From Elainella sp. Prado103 (GTDB lineage: Bacteria; Cyanobacteriota; Cyanobacteriia; Elainellales; Elainellaceae): a stretch of 64,000 nt of DNA. The first letter of the stretch is position 1; every line of letters begins with the position of its first letter. The notes below the pieces were generated by a model. The model had not been told where the DNA came from. It ran no database searches and was given only the letters and a program-made list of their open reading frames with translations. A program made the translations under genes and the position numbers. Where the stretch lies: contig JALOOM010000006.1 in the NCBI GenBank assembly GCA_025454395.1, positions 1 through 64,000 on the forward strand, written 5' to 3'. Positions 38,167-48,497 of the stretch are shown here, one piece after another.

Positions 38167-38448
38167 CTAACGAATTTCAATTCTGCCTGCGTAGTCAGCT
38201 TCAAAGTAAGAACCCCCCAGTTGTTCTGGACGCTGATTCACTTCAATATATAAGCTGCGCCCTGCTGAAGGCCCATACTCGCGGATGACAGCCAATGTGC
38301 TGCCTATAGCGGCAGGTACGTTGAGTATTAGTAAGGGCTCACCAGCCGGGCCATAGTTTGAGAATGCAATATTGCTGAGATCAGGACTGGTTTTAAATTC
38401 AACTTTCTCAATCTGAGTGGTGTTACGATCGGTAATGGCAAAAGACAT
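38167..38448 (-). CDS. 93-aa hypothetical protein, antisense-oriented between rbcS and rca
   Basis: MSFAITDRNTTQIEKVEFKTSPDLSNIAFSNYGPAGEPLLILNVPAAIG; protein-like composition. Confidence 0.6.
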   Translation of the reverse strand: MSFAITDRNTTQIEKVEFKTSPDLSNIAFSNYGPAGEPLLILNVPAAIGSTLAVIREYGPSAGRSLYIEVNQRPEQLGGSYFEADYAGRIEIR

Positions 38449-38548
38449 CTTAATTCTCCTAATGAGTTGTAATCAGTGGATCTAGCATTAATGCACTGAG
38501 AGCAAACTGTAAACTACTGGAAAGAATTAGTTCGAGAGCGCTTCAGTG

Positions 38549-38612
38549 GTTAACCGAGTAACCTGTTAACTGAGTAACCCGTTAACTGAGTAACCCGTTA
38601 ACTGAGTAACTG
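38549..38612. repeat. Tandem repeat, 16-bp unit gttaactgagtaaccc x4
   Basis: Direct reading, upstream of rca. Confidence 0.95.
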
Positions 38613-38727
38613 CTGTCATGCTTGAGATGTCTCTATTCTGCAAATTGAATTGACTAGATCGCAGTACCCAGATGGGTACACTGTGCTACTGGATGACCGC
38701 GCTGTATCACCTCTCCCTAGCGATGCC

Positions 38728-40011
38728 ATGAGTTACTACCTTGCACCTCATTTTCTGGATAAACTTTCAATCCACATCACCAAGAACTATCTGGATCTAC
38801 CGGGGGTAAAAGTCCCATTGATTTTAGGGATTCATGGACGTAAAGGCGAAGGGAAATCCTTCCAATGTGAGTTGGTGTTTGAGCGGATGGGGGTGGTGCC
38901 GGTTCATATGTCGGCGGGTGAATTGGAAAGTCCGGATGCGGGCGATCCAGCTCGCTTAATTCGGTTGCGCTATCGGGAGGCGGCTGAATCCGTGAAGGTG
39001 AACGGCAAAATGGCCGTGCTGATGATCAATGACATTGATGCGGGAATGGGGCGGGTCGATCGCTTCACTCAGTACACCGTCAACACGCAGCTAGTGGCGG
39101 GTACTCTGATGAACATTGCCGACAACCCGACCAATGTGCAGCTCCCTGGCAGCTATGATGCTGAACCAATCCAGCGAATTCCGATTATTGTCACGGGCAA
39201 TGACTTTGCAACCCTCTATGCGCCCCTGATTCGGGATGGTCGAATGGAGAAGTTTTATTGGGAGCCGAGCCGGGACGATCGAATTGGCATTGTGCAGGGC
39301 ATTTTCTCCCTTGATGGCGTGTCCCGACGAGAGATTGAGCAGCTTGTAGACACCTTTGCCGATCAGTCGATCGACTTCTATAGCGCCTTGCATTCTCGCC
39401 TGTATGATGAGCAGGTACGGCAATTTATCGAAACGGTCGGCATCGATCGCGTATCGTTGCGGGTGGTGAATAGCGCCGAGCAGCCGCCTGAATTTCGTCC
39501 GCCCGATTTCAGTCTCGATCACCTGCTGGAATTGGGTCGCTTGATGGTGCGTGAACAGCAGCGCATTCAGGAATTGCGTTTGGTTGAAACTTATAATAAT
39601 TTGCGCATCGATCAGCCGATCGACCGGCAAGAGCCCGTATCCGCAATGCCATCCCCGCTGCCCCAGCCCAATTCTACGCCAACCCACCCGCCTGCCACTG
39701 CCAATGGTAGTCCCCCGACTGGCAGTACCCCGATCGAGCTGATTCCGGCTGAAGCCCTACAGACCTTACATGGCATTCTCAATCGTGGCGATCGACTGGG
39801 GATTGAAACCGTGGATACACGCCGATTTCGCACCAATGCCTGGCAATGCTACAGCATGATTCAGCCTCAGCAAGCCAACAGCATTGAAGCGGCCAAACAT
39901 GCTTTAGAAAGCTGCTTGCAGGCTCATCGCCAAGACTATGTTCGCCTCGTTGGGATCAATGCGCGCGATCGTCGCCGCACGGTTGAAACGATCGTGCATC
40001 GACCTGTCTAA
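38728..40011 (+). CDS. rca: Cyanobacterial Rubisco activase with C-terminal SSU-like (SSUL) domain
   Basis: GIHGRKGEGKSFQCELVFERMG Walker A; VLMINDIDAGMG; C-terminal SSUL VDTRRFRTNAWQCYSMIQPQQANSIEAAKHALESCLQAHRQDYVRLVGI. Confidence 0.95.
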   Translation: MSYYLAPHFLDKLSIHITKNYLDLPGVKVPLILGIHGRKGEGKSFQCELVFERMGVVPVHMSAGELESPDAGDPARLIRLRYREAAESVKVNGKMAVLMINDIDAGMGRVDRFTQYTVNTQLVAGTLMNIADNPTNVQLPGSYDAEPIQRIPIIVTGNDFATLYAPLIRDGRMEKFYWEPSRDDRIGIVQGIFSLDGVSRREIEQLVDTFADQSIDFYSALHSRLYDEQVRQFIETVGIDRVSLRVVNSAEQPPEFRPPDFSLDHLLELGRLMVREQQRIQELRLVETYNNLRIDQPIDRQEPVSAMPSPLPQPNSTPTHPPATANGSPPTGSTPIELIPAEALQTLHGILNRGDRLGIETVDTRRFRTNAWQCYSMIQPQQANSIEAAKHALESCLQAHRQDYVRLVGINARDRRRTVETIVHRPV

Positions 40012-40051
40012 GCGACCTGTCTAAGCGACCTGCCTAGGCGACCTGCCTAGG
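40000..40051. repeat. Tandem repeat, 13-bp unit cgacctgtctaag x4, first copy spans rca stop codon
   Basis: Direct reading; TAA at 40009-40011. Confidence 0.95.
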
Positions 40052-40156
40052 CGACGAGAGCGAGGCGGGCTTTGCTTCCCATTGGCTCTAGGTTGCGTTT
40101 GGGCTGAAAGCATAAAGCATCATGGCATTAAATAGCTCCAGGTGAGGGTGGCAACC

Positions 40157-41068
40157 CTACGACGAGGCTTCCGCCCGCTCCAAGCGCAGTTCCTCGATCA
40201 ATTGTTCTAGCTCAGAACGACCCGCCTGGTAGACCGTACTACAGAAATGGCAGGTAGCTTCCGCTCCCCCTTCCTTCTCGATCATGTCATTCAGCTCATC
40301 CTCGCCCAGGATTTTTAGCGCTCCCATGACGCGATCGAACGAGCAACCACACTGGAATTGCACCAACTGGGTTTCTGGCAGAATACGCAGCCCCATATCG
40401 CCAACCAGATCTTCAAAAATCTGCGGCAACGATTTACCCGCCTGTAACAATGGCGTGAAGCCTGCCAGCGTGGCCAAGCGAGACTCTAACTGGCTGACAA
40501 GTGCTTCGTCCCGTGCTGCTTTCGGCAAAACCTGCACTAAGAGCCCACCGGCTGCCGTGACCCCGGTAGCATCGACAAATACACCCAACACGAGGGCGGA
40601 AGGCGTTTGCTCGGAACTGACCAAGTAATGGGTCAAGTCATCGCCAATTTCTCCAGAAACCAGCTCTACCGTACTGGAGTAGGGGTAGCCATACCCGACA
40701 TCACGCACGACATACAGGTAGCCGTTGCATCCCACTGCTCCCCCCACATCTAACTTGCCTTGGGCATTGGGGGGTAACTCGATGTCTGGATTATCCACAT
40801 AGCCTCGAACCGTCCCATCGACCCCGGCATCGACCATGATGCCGCCCATCGCTCCATCCCCCTTCACCCGGATATTGATGCGAGCATCCGATCGCTTCAT
40901 GCTAGAAGCCAGCAATAATCCTCCTGCCATGGTTCGCCCTAATGCAGCCGTAGACACATAAGAGAGGGAGTGCTGGCGGCGAGCTTCATCCGTCAGGCGA
41001 GTCGTGATGACTCCAACTAAGCGAATCCCGCCATCCGCCGCTGTTGCCCGCAATAACTGATCTGCCAT
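40157..41068 (-). CDS. hslO: Hsp33 redox-regulated chaperone
   Basis: C-terminal QCGCSFDR...ATCHFCSTVY zinc centre. Confidence 0.95.
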   Translation of the reverse strand: MADQLLRATAADGGIRLVGVITTRLTDEARRQHSLSYVSTAALGRTMAGGLLLASSMKRSDARINIRVKGDGAMGGIMVDAGVDGTVRGYVDNPDIELPPNAQGKLDVGGAVGCNGYLYVVRDVGYGYPYSSTVELVSGEIGDDLTHYLVSSEQTPSALVLGVFVDATGVTAAGGLLVQVLPKAARDEALVSQLESRLATLAGFTPLLQAGKSLPQIFEDLVGDMGLRILPETQLVQFQCGCSFDRVMGALKILGEDELNDMIEKEGGAEATCHFCSTVYQAGRSELEQLIEELRLERAEASS

Positions 41069-41251
41069 GAAAATCCTATACAGTTCTTAACAGTATGCCT
41101 TTCTTCATTTTAGGAGGTGCAATCCCACTCTGCTGAATTCCGAGATGGATCGGTTGACGATCGAAACTTATCTCCTACTCATACAATTCTCAGGCAGGCT
41201 GGTTAGCGTATTGCTTGCTAGCTTAAGTAAAGTAAGCTTCAGAAAGAGTAT

Positions 41252-41584
41252 ATGACGGAATATTACAAGCCCGAACATCTGTCCCAATTTGGTCAGGTCA
41301 GTGCAGCTAGCCCTGACCTGGGTGAAAAGTTTTTTGCCTACTATGGGGCAGTGTTTGCAGAAGGAGCATTGTCGGTGCGGGAAAAAGCACTGATAGCGCT
41401 GGCGGTTGCCCACACGGTGCAATGTCCATACTGCATTGAGGCTTACAGTAAAGAGTGTTTACAGCAAGGTGCCGATGTTGAGCAAATGACCGAGGCGATC
41501 CATGTGGCAACTGCCATCCGCGGCGGTGCTTCTCTCGTCCATGGGATGCAGATGCTCGATCAGGTCAAGCAGTTGACGATGTAG
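41252..41584 (+). CDS. Arsenosugar biosynthesis-associated peroxidase-like (carboxymuconolactone decarboxylase fold) protein
   Basis: LIALAVAHTVQCPYCIEAYSKECLQQGAD, adjacent to arsS. Confidence 0.85.
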   Translation: MTEYYKPEHLSQFGQVSAASPDLGEKFFAYYGAVFAEGALSVREKALIALAVAHTVQCPYCIEAYSKECLQQGADVEQMTEAIHVATAIRGGASLVHGMQMLDQVKQLTM

Positions 41585-41679
41585 CTGAGTCCATCTGATT
41601 GCCGAGCCCATCTGGCAGCTTGCGGTTGCCCTGAGATTTGCCCCTGTCCAAAGATCTAATTGGAAACTTAGTTTGAGCT

Positions 41680-42834
41680 ATGTTAGACGATCAGTCTTTA
41701 CGCGATTCTTTACCCCCTGTATCCCTCCCCGATTTGACCGATCTGGTTCGTCGGGACGTTAGCCCTCAATCCACCACGTCGCTGCAAAACCGGCGGGTAC
41801 CTTTGGCATCTCCATCCAATCAGTTGGCATTGCTGAATAGTCTTGATCTGTCAAACGCACCCCAACAGGGAAATTTTGCTGATCGCTTAGCTGTCCAAGG
41901 CTATTCAAGCTTAAAGCCTGCCCAATTGGAAATCTTCCAAATCAACCTCGGCAAGCTGTGCAATATGACCTGTCGGCATTGTCATGTGGATGCTGGCCCT
42001 GATCGCCGGGAAATGATGGATCGAGAAACCATTGATGCCTGTCTGGCGGCGTTAGACCAAACTTCAGCCCATACGGTAGACGTTACTGGAGGAGCCCCAG
42101 AGCTAAACCCTCACTTTCGCTATTTGGTCGATCAATGCGTGGCTAGGGGCAAACAGGTGATCGATCGCTGCAATTTAACCGTTCTGTTATTGCCACCCCT
42201 GCAAGATTTACCCCAATGGCTAGCAGAACGGGGGGTAGAAGTGGTTTGTTCCTTACCCCATTACCGCAAACTGAATACCGATAGCCAACGGGGCGAGGGT
42301 GCCTTTGAACAATCGATCGAAGCCCTGCGACGGCTGAATGCGGTCGGTTATGGCCAGGGCGATCCCCAGCGCAGACTCACCTTGATGTCCAATCCAGTCG
42401 GCGCATTTTTGGCGACCAACCCGACCAAAACAGAGCAAGAATGGAAAAATGGGCTATGGAAAAATTATGAGATTCAGTTCGATCGATTAATTAGCCTGAA
42501 TAATATGCCGATCTCGCGCTTTTTAGAGTGGCTGGAACAGTCCGGTAATCTACACCGCTACCTGGAAGTGCTGGTTAATGCCTTTAATCCGGCAACCGTA
42601 TCCGGGCTGATGTGTCGTAACACCTTGTCAATTTCTTGGGATGGACGATTATTTGACTGTGATTTTAACCAAATGTTAGATCTGGAGATTCAGCCACCGC
42701 CCGATCGATCGTTCAATATTCACAATTTTGATCCGCAGTGGCTAACCCAGCGGCAAATTCGAGTCGATCGACACTGTTTTGGCTGTACAGCAGGAGCTGG
42801 TAGCTCTTGTGGAGGGGCGATTACGGTTGAGTAA
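41680..42834 (+). CDS. arsS: Arsenosugar biosynthesis radical SAM protein ArsS
   Basis: LGKLCNMTCRHCHVDAGPDRREMMDRET; C-terminal DUF3641-like HCFGCTAGAGSSCGGAI. Confidence 0.9.
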   Translation: MLDDQSLRDSLPPVSLPDLTDLVRRDVSPQSTTSLQNRRVPLASPSNQLALLNSLDLSNAPQQGNFADRLAVQGYSSLKPAQLEIFQINLGKLCNMTCRHCHVDAGPDRREMMDRETIDACLAALDQTSAHTVDVTGGAPELNPHFRYLVDQCVARGKQVIDRCNLTVLLLPPLQDLPQWLAERGVEVVCSLPHYRKLNTDSQRGEGAFEQSIEALRRLNAVGYGQGDPQRRLTLMSNPVGAFLATNPTKTEQEWKNGLWKNYEIQFDRLISLNNMPISRFLEWLEQSGNLHRYLEVLVNAFNPATVSGLMCRNTLSISWDGRLFDCDFNQMLDLEIQPPPDRSFNIHNFDPQWLTQRQIRVDRHCFGCTAGAGSSCGGAITVE

Positions 42835-42950
42835 AGGGGAAGTCAGGTGGCGGTTAGGAGCTGACATGGGCTTCCTGAGTCAATCACTGGACTGAATCTA
42901 GCAGCATTCAAGCTGTGCTACGTGCCAAATCTCTAATGATCTAGGTCTGG

Positions 42951-43034
42951 TGGTCTCGATCTAATGGTCTCGATCTAATGGTCTCGATCTAATGGTTTAG
43001 GTCTGATGGTCTCGATCTAATAGTCTAGATCTAC
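42951..43034. repeat. Degenerate tandem repeat, 14-bp unit tggtctcgatctaa, ~6 copies
   Basis: Direct reading; flanking half-copies on both sides. Confidence 0.85.
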
Positions 43035-43111
43035 TAGATCTAATGGTCTAGCTCCACGACAGCTCGTTTTACTCTTGCACTTCCAGTTTCACCTTCAGTT
43101 CTACCTTTTGC

Positions 43112-43492
43112 ATGATGAATCACCTTCCTCCCCTAACCGATCAAACCTTCCGGGACATCTTAGATGACACGATCGACGACGACACCGCCAATCAGTTGGT
43201 GTGGCAATGCTTGGGGTATCGCTATGATCCGACTACTGGCTGGAATGTAGAAGCAGTTTCCCCGGACTGGCGGCAAGACTACCCTGAACCCCCTAATTTT
43301 ATTGAAAGCCGCCCTGCCACCGTCAAACTAACTCGATCGATTCCGAAAGAAAACAAGCAACTACTGAAAACAGAATTAGGCTTTGAGGGCTACAAGGTGG
43401 ATGAATTAATTCCTCGCAAAACCCGACGAGCTACGATCGTGAATTGGTTGCTCAGCTATCGTTGTCTCAATCAAGCTAGATCGGAAAACTAG
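43112..43492 (+). CDS. DUF1823 family protein
   Basis: LVWQCLGYRYDPTTGWN..PDWRQDYPEPPNFIESRPATVKLTRSIPKENKQLLK. Confidence 0.85.
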   Translation: MMNHLPPLTDQTFRDILDDTIDDDTANQLVWQCLGYRYDPTTGWNVEAVSPDWRQDYPEPPNFIESRPATVKLTRSIPKENKQLLKTELGFEGYKVDELIPRKTRRATIVNWLLSYRCLNQARSEN

Positions 43493-43615
43493 CTCAACCG
43501 TGAGGAGCTCAACTGGGAAAATCCAGAAATTGCGCCCAGTTTGGATGGACGGCGAAGAAATCGTCACAGCACTTCCCAATCCTGCCTTGGGGTTCCGCAC
43601 ACTGGAGTTAAGCGT

Positions 43616-44077
43616 TTAACTGTCCCTGCCCTGCAACCGAGTTGTGGGGCTTTTATGTAAAGTATTGCTCATTTCAGCCCATCGCAGCGCGGATCGATCG
43701 CGCAGATTGATGACCTGAGGAGACTGCCATACCGCCACCAAGAGCGGAGTGTGTTGACTGTACCCCGGCTGGTTGCTGTATAGCAAGGCACTCCCGTTGA
43801 TGAGTAAACAGACGGTGGCTAAAAACAACAGAATGAACGTAGGAGCCATCACAACTCCGATCGCAAACCAGGTGTAAACATGCAAAACCATCAGCAGTGC
43901 ATAAACAGTAGCGATCGTCATCATCAGCCGAACTTGACCGACAGGACGCTGCCAGCCAACCATCAACATGGTTTGCAGTGTAGCCAACAAATTTGCTGGT
44001 ACAAGACATGCACAGATCGCAATGCAATGGTTACGAGAAAAATCAAATAAAAAATTGATATCTAACATCACATCCAT
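43616..44077 (-). CDS. Hypothetical membrane protein
   Basis: 153 aa, three hydrophobic segments. Confidence 0.5.
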   Translation of the reverse strand: MDVMLDINFLFDFSRNHCIAICACLVPANLLATLQTMLMVGWQRPVGQVRLMMTIATVYALLMVLHVYTWFAIGVVMAPTFILLFLATVCLLINGSALLYSNQPGYSQHTPLLVAVWQSPQVINLRDRSALRWAEMSNTLHKSPTTRLQGRDS

Positions 44078-44387
44078 CGCCTGATTGAAACGTTCCTCTA
44101 GAGTATGGCGGATCTGGAAAGGGCTTCCTCTTCAAAATTGAAGATTTGCAACAGTGAATTGGCTGAGGGATGGAGAAGAATGAGGCTAAATTGCTGCGAG
44201 GCTGGTTGATAGGGGCTGGTTGATAGAGACTGCCTGGAAAGCCTGCGTTTGCATCGACAATTGGTTCTGCTCCCCTCAATCTTAATCAATCGGCATTGGT
44301 TTCGCTCCCCCCAATCCCTTTCGCTCAGGGGGAACTTTGCCAGGGAGAACCGGAATGATTACTGAGGTTTTGCAGGAGAGATTTCCC

Positions 44388-44439
44388 TCAGCGCTTGATC
44401 TCAGTGCTCGATCTCAGTGCTCGATCTCAGTGCTCAATA
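44388..44439. repeat. Tandem repeat, 13-bp unit tcagtgctcgatc x4
   Basis: Direct reading, just downstream of the DUF4090-like gene. Confidence 0.9.
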
Positions 44440-44456
44440 CCTGACTCAACCATTTT

Positions 44457-44747
44457 TTACTTGCCACCATAGTAAAAAGCAACTTCTTTTTCCTTGAGCG
44501 GAGCAAAACCGGCATCAGCCAACATCTGGTTGAGTTCGTCTTGAGCAATGTGCTTCGCGCCGATGCGGACAATCCGAGACCGCATGGTATTGGAAACCCC
44601 ACTGCGCTGCCGGCCTGCTTCCAAGCCCATCACCTTGGTGTATAGCTCTAACTTAGCCGCTGGAATGGGGGAGCCGTCAAAGTCAATCCCCTTGGCGATC
44701 GCCTCATCGACTGCATCCGCTCCTTTGGTATCTGGATTGAGATTCAT
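44457..44747 (-). CDS. DUF4090-like small cyanobacterial protein
   Basis: MNLNPDTKGADAVDEAIAKGIDFDGSPIPAAKLELYTKVMGLE... Confidence 0.7.
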   Translation of the reverse strand: MNLNPDTKGADAVDEAIAKGIDFDGSPIPAAKLELYTKVMGLEAGRQRSGVSNTMRSRIVRIGAKHIAQDELNQMLADAGFAPLKEKEVAFYYGGK

Positions 44748-44976
44748 GACAACTCCTCAAGTTGAATTACGATTTCGCTTCTTACATCTATCACATTTGA
44801 TGTTTATCTTTATGACATCGTGACCTTCCGCAATTTCTCGGAATCTATACTAACCATGTAGAAACACCCTGTCGAAACGGGCATATTGCTGAAAGATGCT
44901 CTTCCCTTCTCCCATGGCATGGACTTCATCCTCGCCGCCTTGAGCAAATTTCATCTTGACAGGATGTAACCCTCGT

Positions 44977-46881
44977 ATGAGTTTCCGCCGTCCGTCGCTT
45001 GTGCTTGGATTAACGCTAATTGGGGCGATCGGTGCCCTCTATGCAGTTACGTCCAACCTGTTGATCAGCAATGTGCGTCAGATCGAAGCGCAAAAGACGC
45101 AAGCGGACGTGGAACGGGTGATTGAAACGCTGATGAGCCAGCAGCGAACCGTATTCAATGGGTTGGTAGATTATGCGGCCTGGGATGCCACCTACGACTT
45201 TGTATTAGGTCAGAAGCCAGATTACACGACTGTGGATCTGACCAATGCCACTTTCAATTCCATGAATATTGATCTGGTGGCGATCAGTGATCGCAAGAGT
45301 CAGCTCATCTACAGTGTTGGCTACGATCCTAAGACGCAAACTCGGTTACCGCTGCCCCACGCCCTGCAAGCCTACTTGGTTCGCCAGAATGTCATTCAAA
45401 AGCACTATCCCCCGATCGATCCATCGCTGCAAGCTTTGAATAACCAGGAACTACAAGTTTTGATGTTACCTGAGGCTCCAGCGATCGTGGTGACCCATCC
45501 CATCTTGACCAGTGAGGGTGAAGGCCCGGAAGTCGGTTACTTACTGTTTGGACAGTATTTAGATGCAGGGCTGATTGAGCAATTAAGCCAACTGATGAGC
45601 CTGAAGGTTAGCCTTTATCCCTACGCTGAGGCGGCCCGATCGCTAGAGTTTCAACCGATCCTAGATGAATTGGCGCATCAGCCGATTGTGGTGCAACCAC
45701 TCGATCGCGATCGAATTGCTGGGTATACGCTGATCCGCGATCTCGAAGCCCATCCCATTGTGATCTTGCGCTCTGTCAGTAATCGCACAGTCTATCAACA
45801 AGGGTTGTTGAATCTCCGGTATTTAGGCGCTTCATTGGCGGTGGTGGGGCTATTTACCGGGGCAATCATCTGGAAGTTGTTTCAACAGTCGGTTCAGCGA
45901 CTCCGTGACTACGATCGGGTGCAACAGTCGCTACAGCAAGAGTCTGCTCTCCGGCAAGCTGATCAAAAATATCGGCAAAAAGCGGAAGAATTAGAAAAAG
46001 CCCTCTGGGAATTGCAGCAAGCCCAAACTCAATTAATCCACAGTGAAAAAATGTCTAGTTTAGGGCATCTGGTGGCAGGGATCGCCCATGAAATTAATAA
46101 CCCGGTTAATTTCATTTCTGGCAACATTGATTATGCCAAAACCTATACTCAGGAATTGTTACAACTCGTAACGCTCTATCAAACGGCAGAAGTACAGCTT
46201 TCTCCAGCAGCACAGGCCCAAGTGGCTGAAATCGATGTCAGTTTTCTGCAGGAAGATCTGCCTAAGCTGATTCGCTCAATGCGAGTGGGAGCGGAACGGA
46301 TTCAGACGATCGTGCGATCATTACGAAATTTTTCGCGGCTCGACGAAACCGAAATCAAATCCGTGGATATCCATGAAGGGATCGAAAGCACATTACTCCT
46401 GTTGCAAAGCCGTCTAAAGTTGCGAGGCAGTAAACCCGAAATTGCAGTGCTGCGTCAATATGGCGATCTCCCCTGGATTGAGTGTTACCCCAGCCAACTC
46501 AACCAGGTGTTTATGAATTTGCTCAGTAATGCGATCGATGCCCTGGAAGAAAAGATGCAACAGGATGAAATCCAGACCCCTGGAGCCCGATCGACCTACG
46601 AACCCACCATCTGGATCCAAACGGAAAAATTGGGTAGCACAGAGGCCGTGATTCGGATTGGAGACAATGGAGCCCCAATTTCTGAAACGGTTCAAAAACA
46701 CATGTTTGACCCCTTCTTTACCACGAAGACAGTGGGCAAGGGAACCGGATTGGGATTGGCGATCAGCTATCAAATCGTGGTGGAAAAGCATCAGGGATCC
46801 CTGTCTTGTCACAATGTCGGCAATGGGGTGGAGTTTATCGTGCAGATTCCGTTACACCGAATACCTCGAACGGTAGCCTAG
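44977..46881 (+). CDS. CHASE4-domain sensor histidine kinase
   Basis: Periplasmic DYAAWDATYDFV (CHASE4), IAHEINNPVNFISGNI H-box, N/G boxes FMNLLSNAIDAL, GKGTGLGLAIS. Confidence 0.9.
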   Translation: MSFRRPSLVLGLTLIGAIGALYAVTSNLLISNVRQIEAQKTQADVERVIETLMSQQRTVFNGLVDYAAWDATYDFVLGQKPDYTTVDLTNATFNSMNIDLVAISDRKSQLIYSVGYDPKTQTRLPLPHALQAYLVRQNVIQKHYPPIDPSLQALNNQELQVLMLPEAPAIVVTHPILTSEGEGPEVGYLLFGQYLDAGLIEQLSQLMSLKVSLYPYAEAARSLEFQPILDELAHQPIVVQPLDRDRIAGYTLIRDLEAHPIVILRSVSNRTVYQQGLLNLRYLGASLAVVGLFTGAIIWKLFQQSVQRLRDYDRVQQSLQQESALRQADQKYRQKAEELEKALWELQQAQTQLIHSEKMSSLGHLVAGIAHEINNPVNFISGNIDYAKTYTQELLQLVTLYQTAEVQLSPAAQAQVAEIDVSFLQEDLPKLIRSMRVGAERIQTIVRSLRNFSRLDETEIKSVDIHEGIESTLLLLQSRLKLRGSKPEIAVLRQYGDLPWIECYPSQLNQVFMNLLSNAIDALEEKMQQDEIQTPGARSTYEPTIWIQTEKLGSTEAVIRIGDNGAPISETVQKHMFDPFFTTKTVGKGTGLGLAISYQIVVEKHQGSLSCHNVGNGVEFIVQIPLHRIPRTVA

Positions 46882-47081
46882 CTGACAAGTTTTCCCCTGC
46901 ATAGAGCCGATCGACCCTCAGGAATAAAGAAAATCTTTCGCTCAGCCCGTCTTCCCTAAACCATTGTCTACTCTGGTAGGTGCGAGCCTGATATGAACCA
47001 TGGAAAACTACCCCAGTAGCATCCTGCGTTCAATGTGGATTCTACAACGTTGTCCAGCTTAACCGGAGAAAGGCAAAGTTT

Positions 47082-48497
47082 ATGGCACAAAGTTTTGGTC
47101 TGATCGGTCTAGCGGTGATGGGCGAAAACCTGGCGCTGAATGTCGAGCGCAATGGATTCCCGATCGCCGTTTATAACCGTACCGCAGCAACCACCGAAAA
47201 ATTTATGGCAGAGCGGGCCCAAGGAAAGAATGTGAAACCCGCTTTTTCATTGGAGGAATTTGTTCAGTCTCTCGAACGGCCCCGCAAAATCATGATTATG
47301 GTCAAGGCGGGTGCCCCAGTTGATGCTGTGATGGATCAGCTCAAGCCATTGATCGATGAAGGTGACATGATCATTGATGGGGGCAACTCGCTCTACACCG
47401 ACACTGAACGGCGCGTGCTGGATATGGAGTCCAAGGGGTTTCGGTTTGTCGGCATGGGAGTGAGTGGCGGTGAAGAGGGAGCCCTGAATGGCCCAAGCTT
47501 AATGCCCGGTGGTTCGGAAGCGGCATATCACGAAATTGAACCGATCGTCACCAAAATTGCGGCTCAAGTGGATGATGGCCCTTGTGTCACCTATGTCGGG
47601 CCCGGTGGATCGGGGCACTACGTCAAAATGGTGCATAACGGGATTGAGTATGGCGATATGCAGTTGATCGCCGAAGCTTACGATCTGCTTAAAAACGCGG
47701 TCGGCTTAAACCATGAGCAGCTCCATGAAGTATTTGCCGAATGGAACACGACGGATGAGCTGAATTCATTCTTGATTGAAATTACGGCCAACATCTTCAA
47801 CAAGATGGATGATGAGACAGGGCTACCCCTGGTGGATGTGATCCTGGATGCTGCTGGACAAAAAGGCACGGGGCGGTGGACGGTGGAAAGTGCCCTCGAT
47901 CTGGGGATCGGCATTCCAACCATCATTGCAGCGGTGAATGCCCGCATTATGTCTTCGATTAAAGAGGAACGAGTGGCAGCCTCGCAAGTGCTGACCGGGC
48001 CTTCCGGCAAGTACGACGGTGATCTGAAGGCATTTGTGGGTAAAGTGCGAGATGCTCTCTACTGCTCGAAGATCTGCTCCTATGCCCAAGGCATGGCACT
48101 GATCGGCAAGGCCTCGAAGGAACTGTTCAACAATGGGGTAAATTTGGGTGAATGTGCCCGCATTTGGAAAGGCGGTTGCATTATTCGGGCTGGCTTTTTA
48201 AGCAAGATCAAACATGCCTATGATGAAAACCCCGATCTGGCGAACTTGTTGTTGGCTCCAGAGTTTAAGCAAACCATCCTGGATCGGCAGGAGGCTTGGC
48301 GCGAGGTGTTGATGACGGCTGCTAAACTGGGCATTCCGGTGCCTGCCTTTAGTGCCTCCCTGGATTATTTCGATAGCTACCGCCGTGATCGCCTCCCCCA
48401 AAACCTGACTCAGGCTCAGCGCGATTACTTTGGAGCCCATACCTACGAACGAACCGACAAACCGAGAGGGCAGAGCTTCCATGCAGACTGGTTCTAG
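47082..48497 (+). CDS. gnd: 6-phosphogluconate dehydrogenase (decarboxylating)
   Basis: FGLIGLAVMGENLALNVERNGF; GGSGHYVKMVHNGIEYGDMQLIAEAYDLL. Confidence 0.97.
   Translation: MAQSFGLIGLAVMGENLALNVERNGFPIAVYNRTAATTEKFMAERAQGKNVKPAFSLEEFVQSLERPRKIMIMVKAGAPVDAVMDQLKPLIDEGDMIIDGGNSLYTDTERRVLDMESKGFRFVGMGVSGGEEGALNGPSLMPGGSEAAYHEIEPIVTKIAAQVDDGPCVTYVGPGGSGHYVKMVHNGIEYGDMQLIAEAYDLLKNAVGLNHEQLHEVFAEWNTTDELNSFLIEITANIFNKMDDETGLPLVDVILDAAGQKGTGRWTVESALDLGIGIPTIIAAVNARIMSSIKEERVAASQVLTGPSGKYDGDLKAFVGKVRDALYCSKICSYAQGMALIGKASKELFNNGVNLGECARIWKGGCIIRAGFLSKIKHAYDENPDLANLLLAPEFKQTILDRQEAWREVLMTAAKLGIPVPAFSASLDYFDSYRRDRLPQNLTQAQRDYFGAHTYERTDKPRGQSFHADWF

Noticed and set aside
43674-44027. 117-aa minus-strand ORF
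   Set aside because: Alternate frame inside the hydrophobic 43616-44077 ORF.
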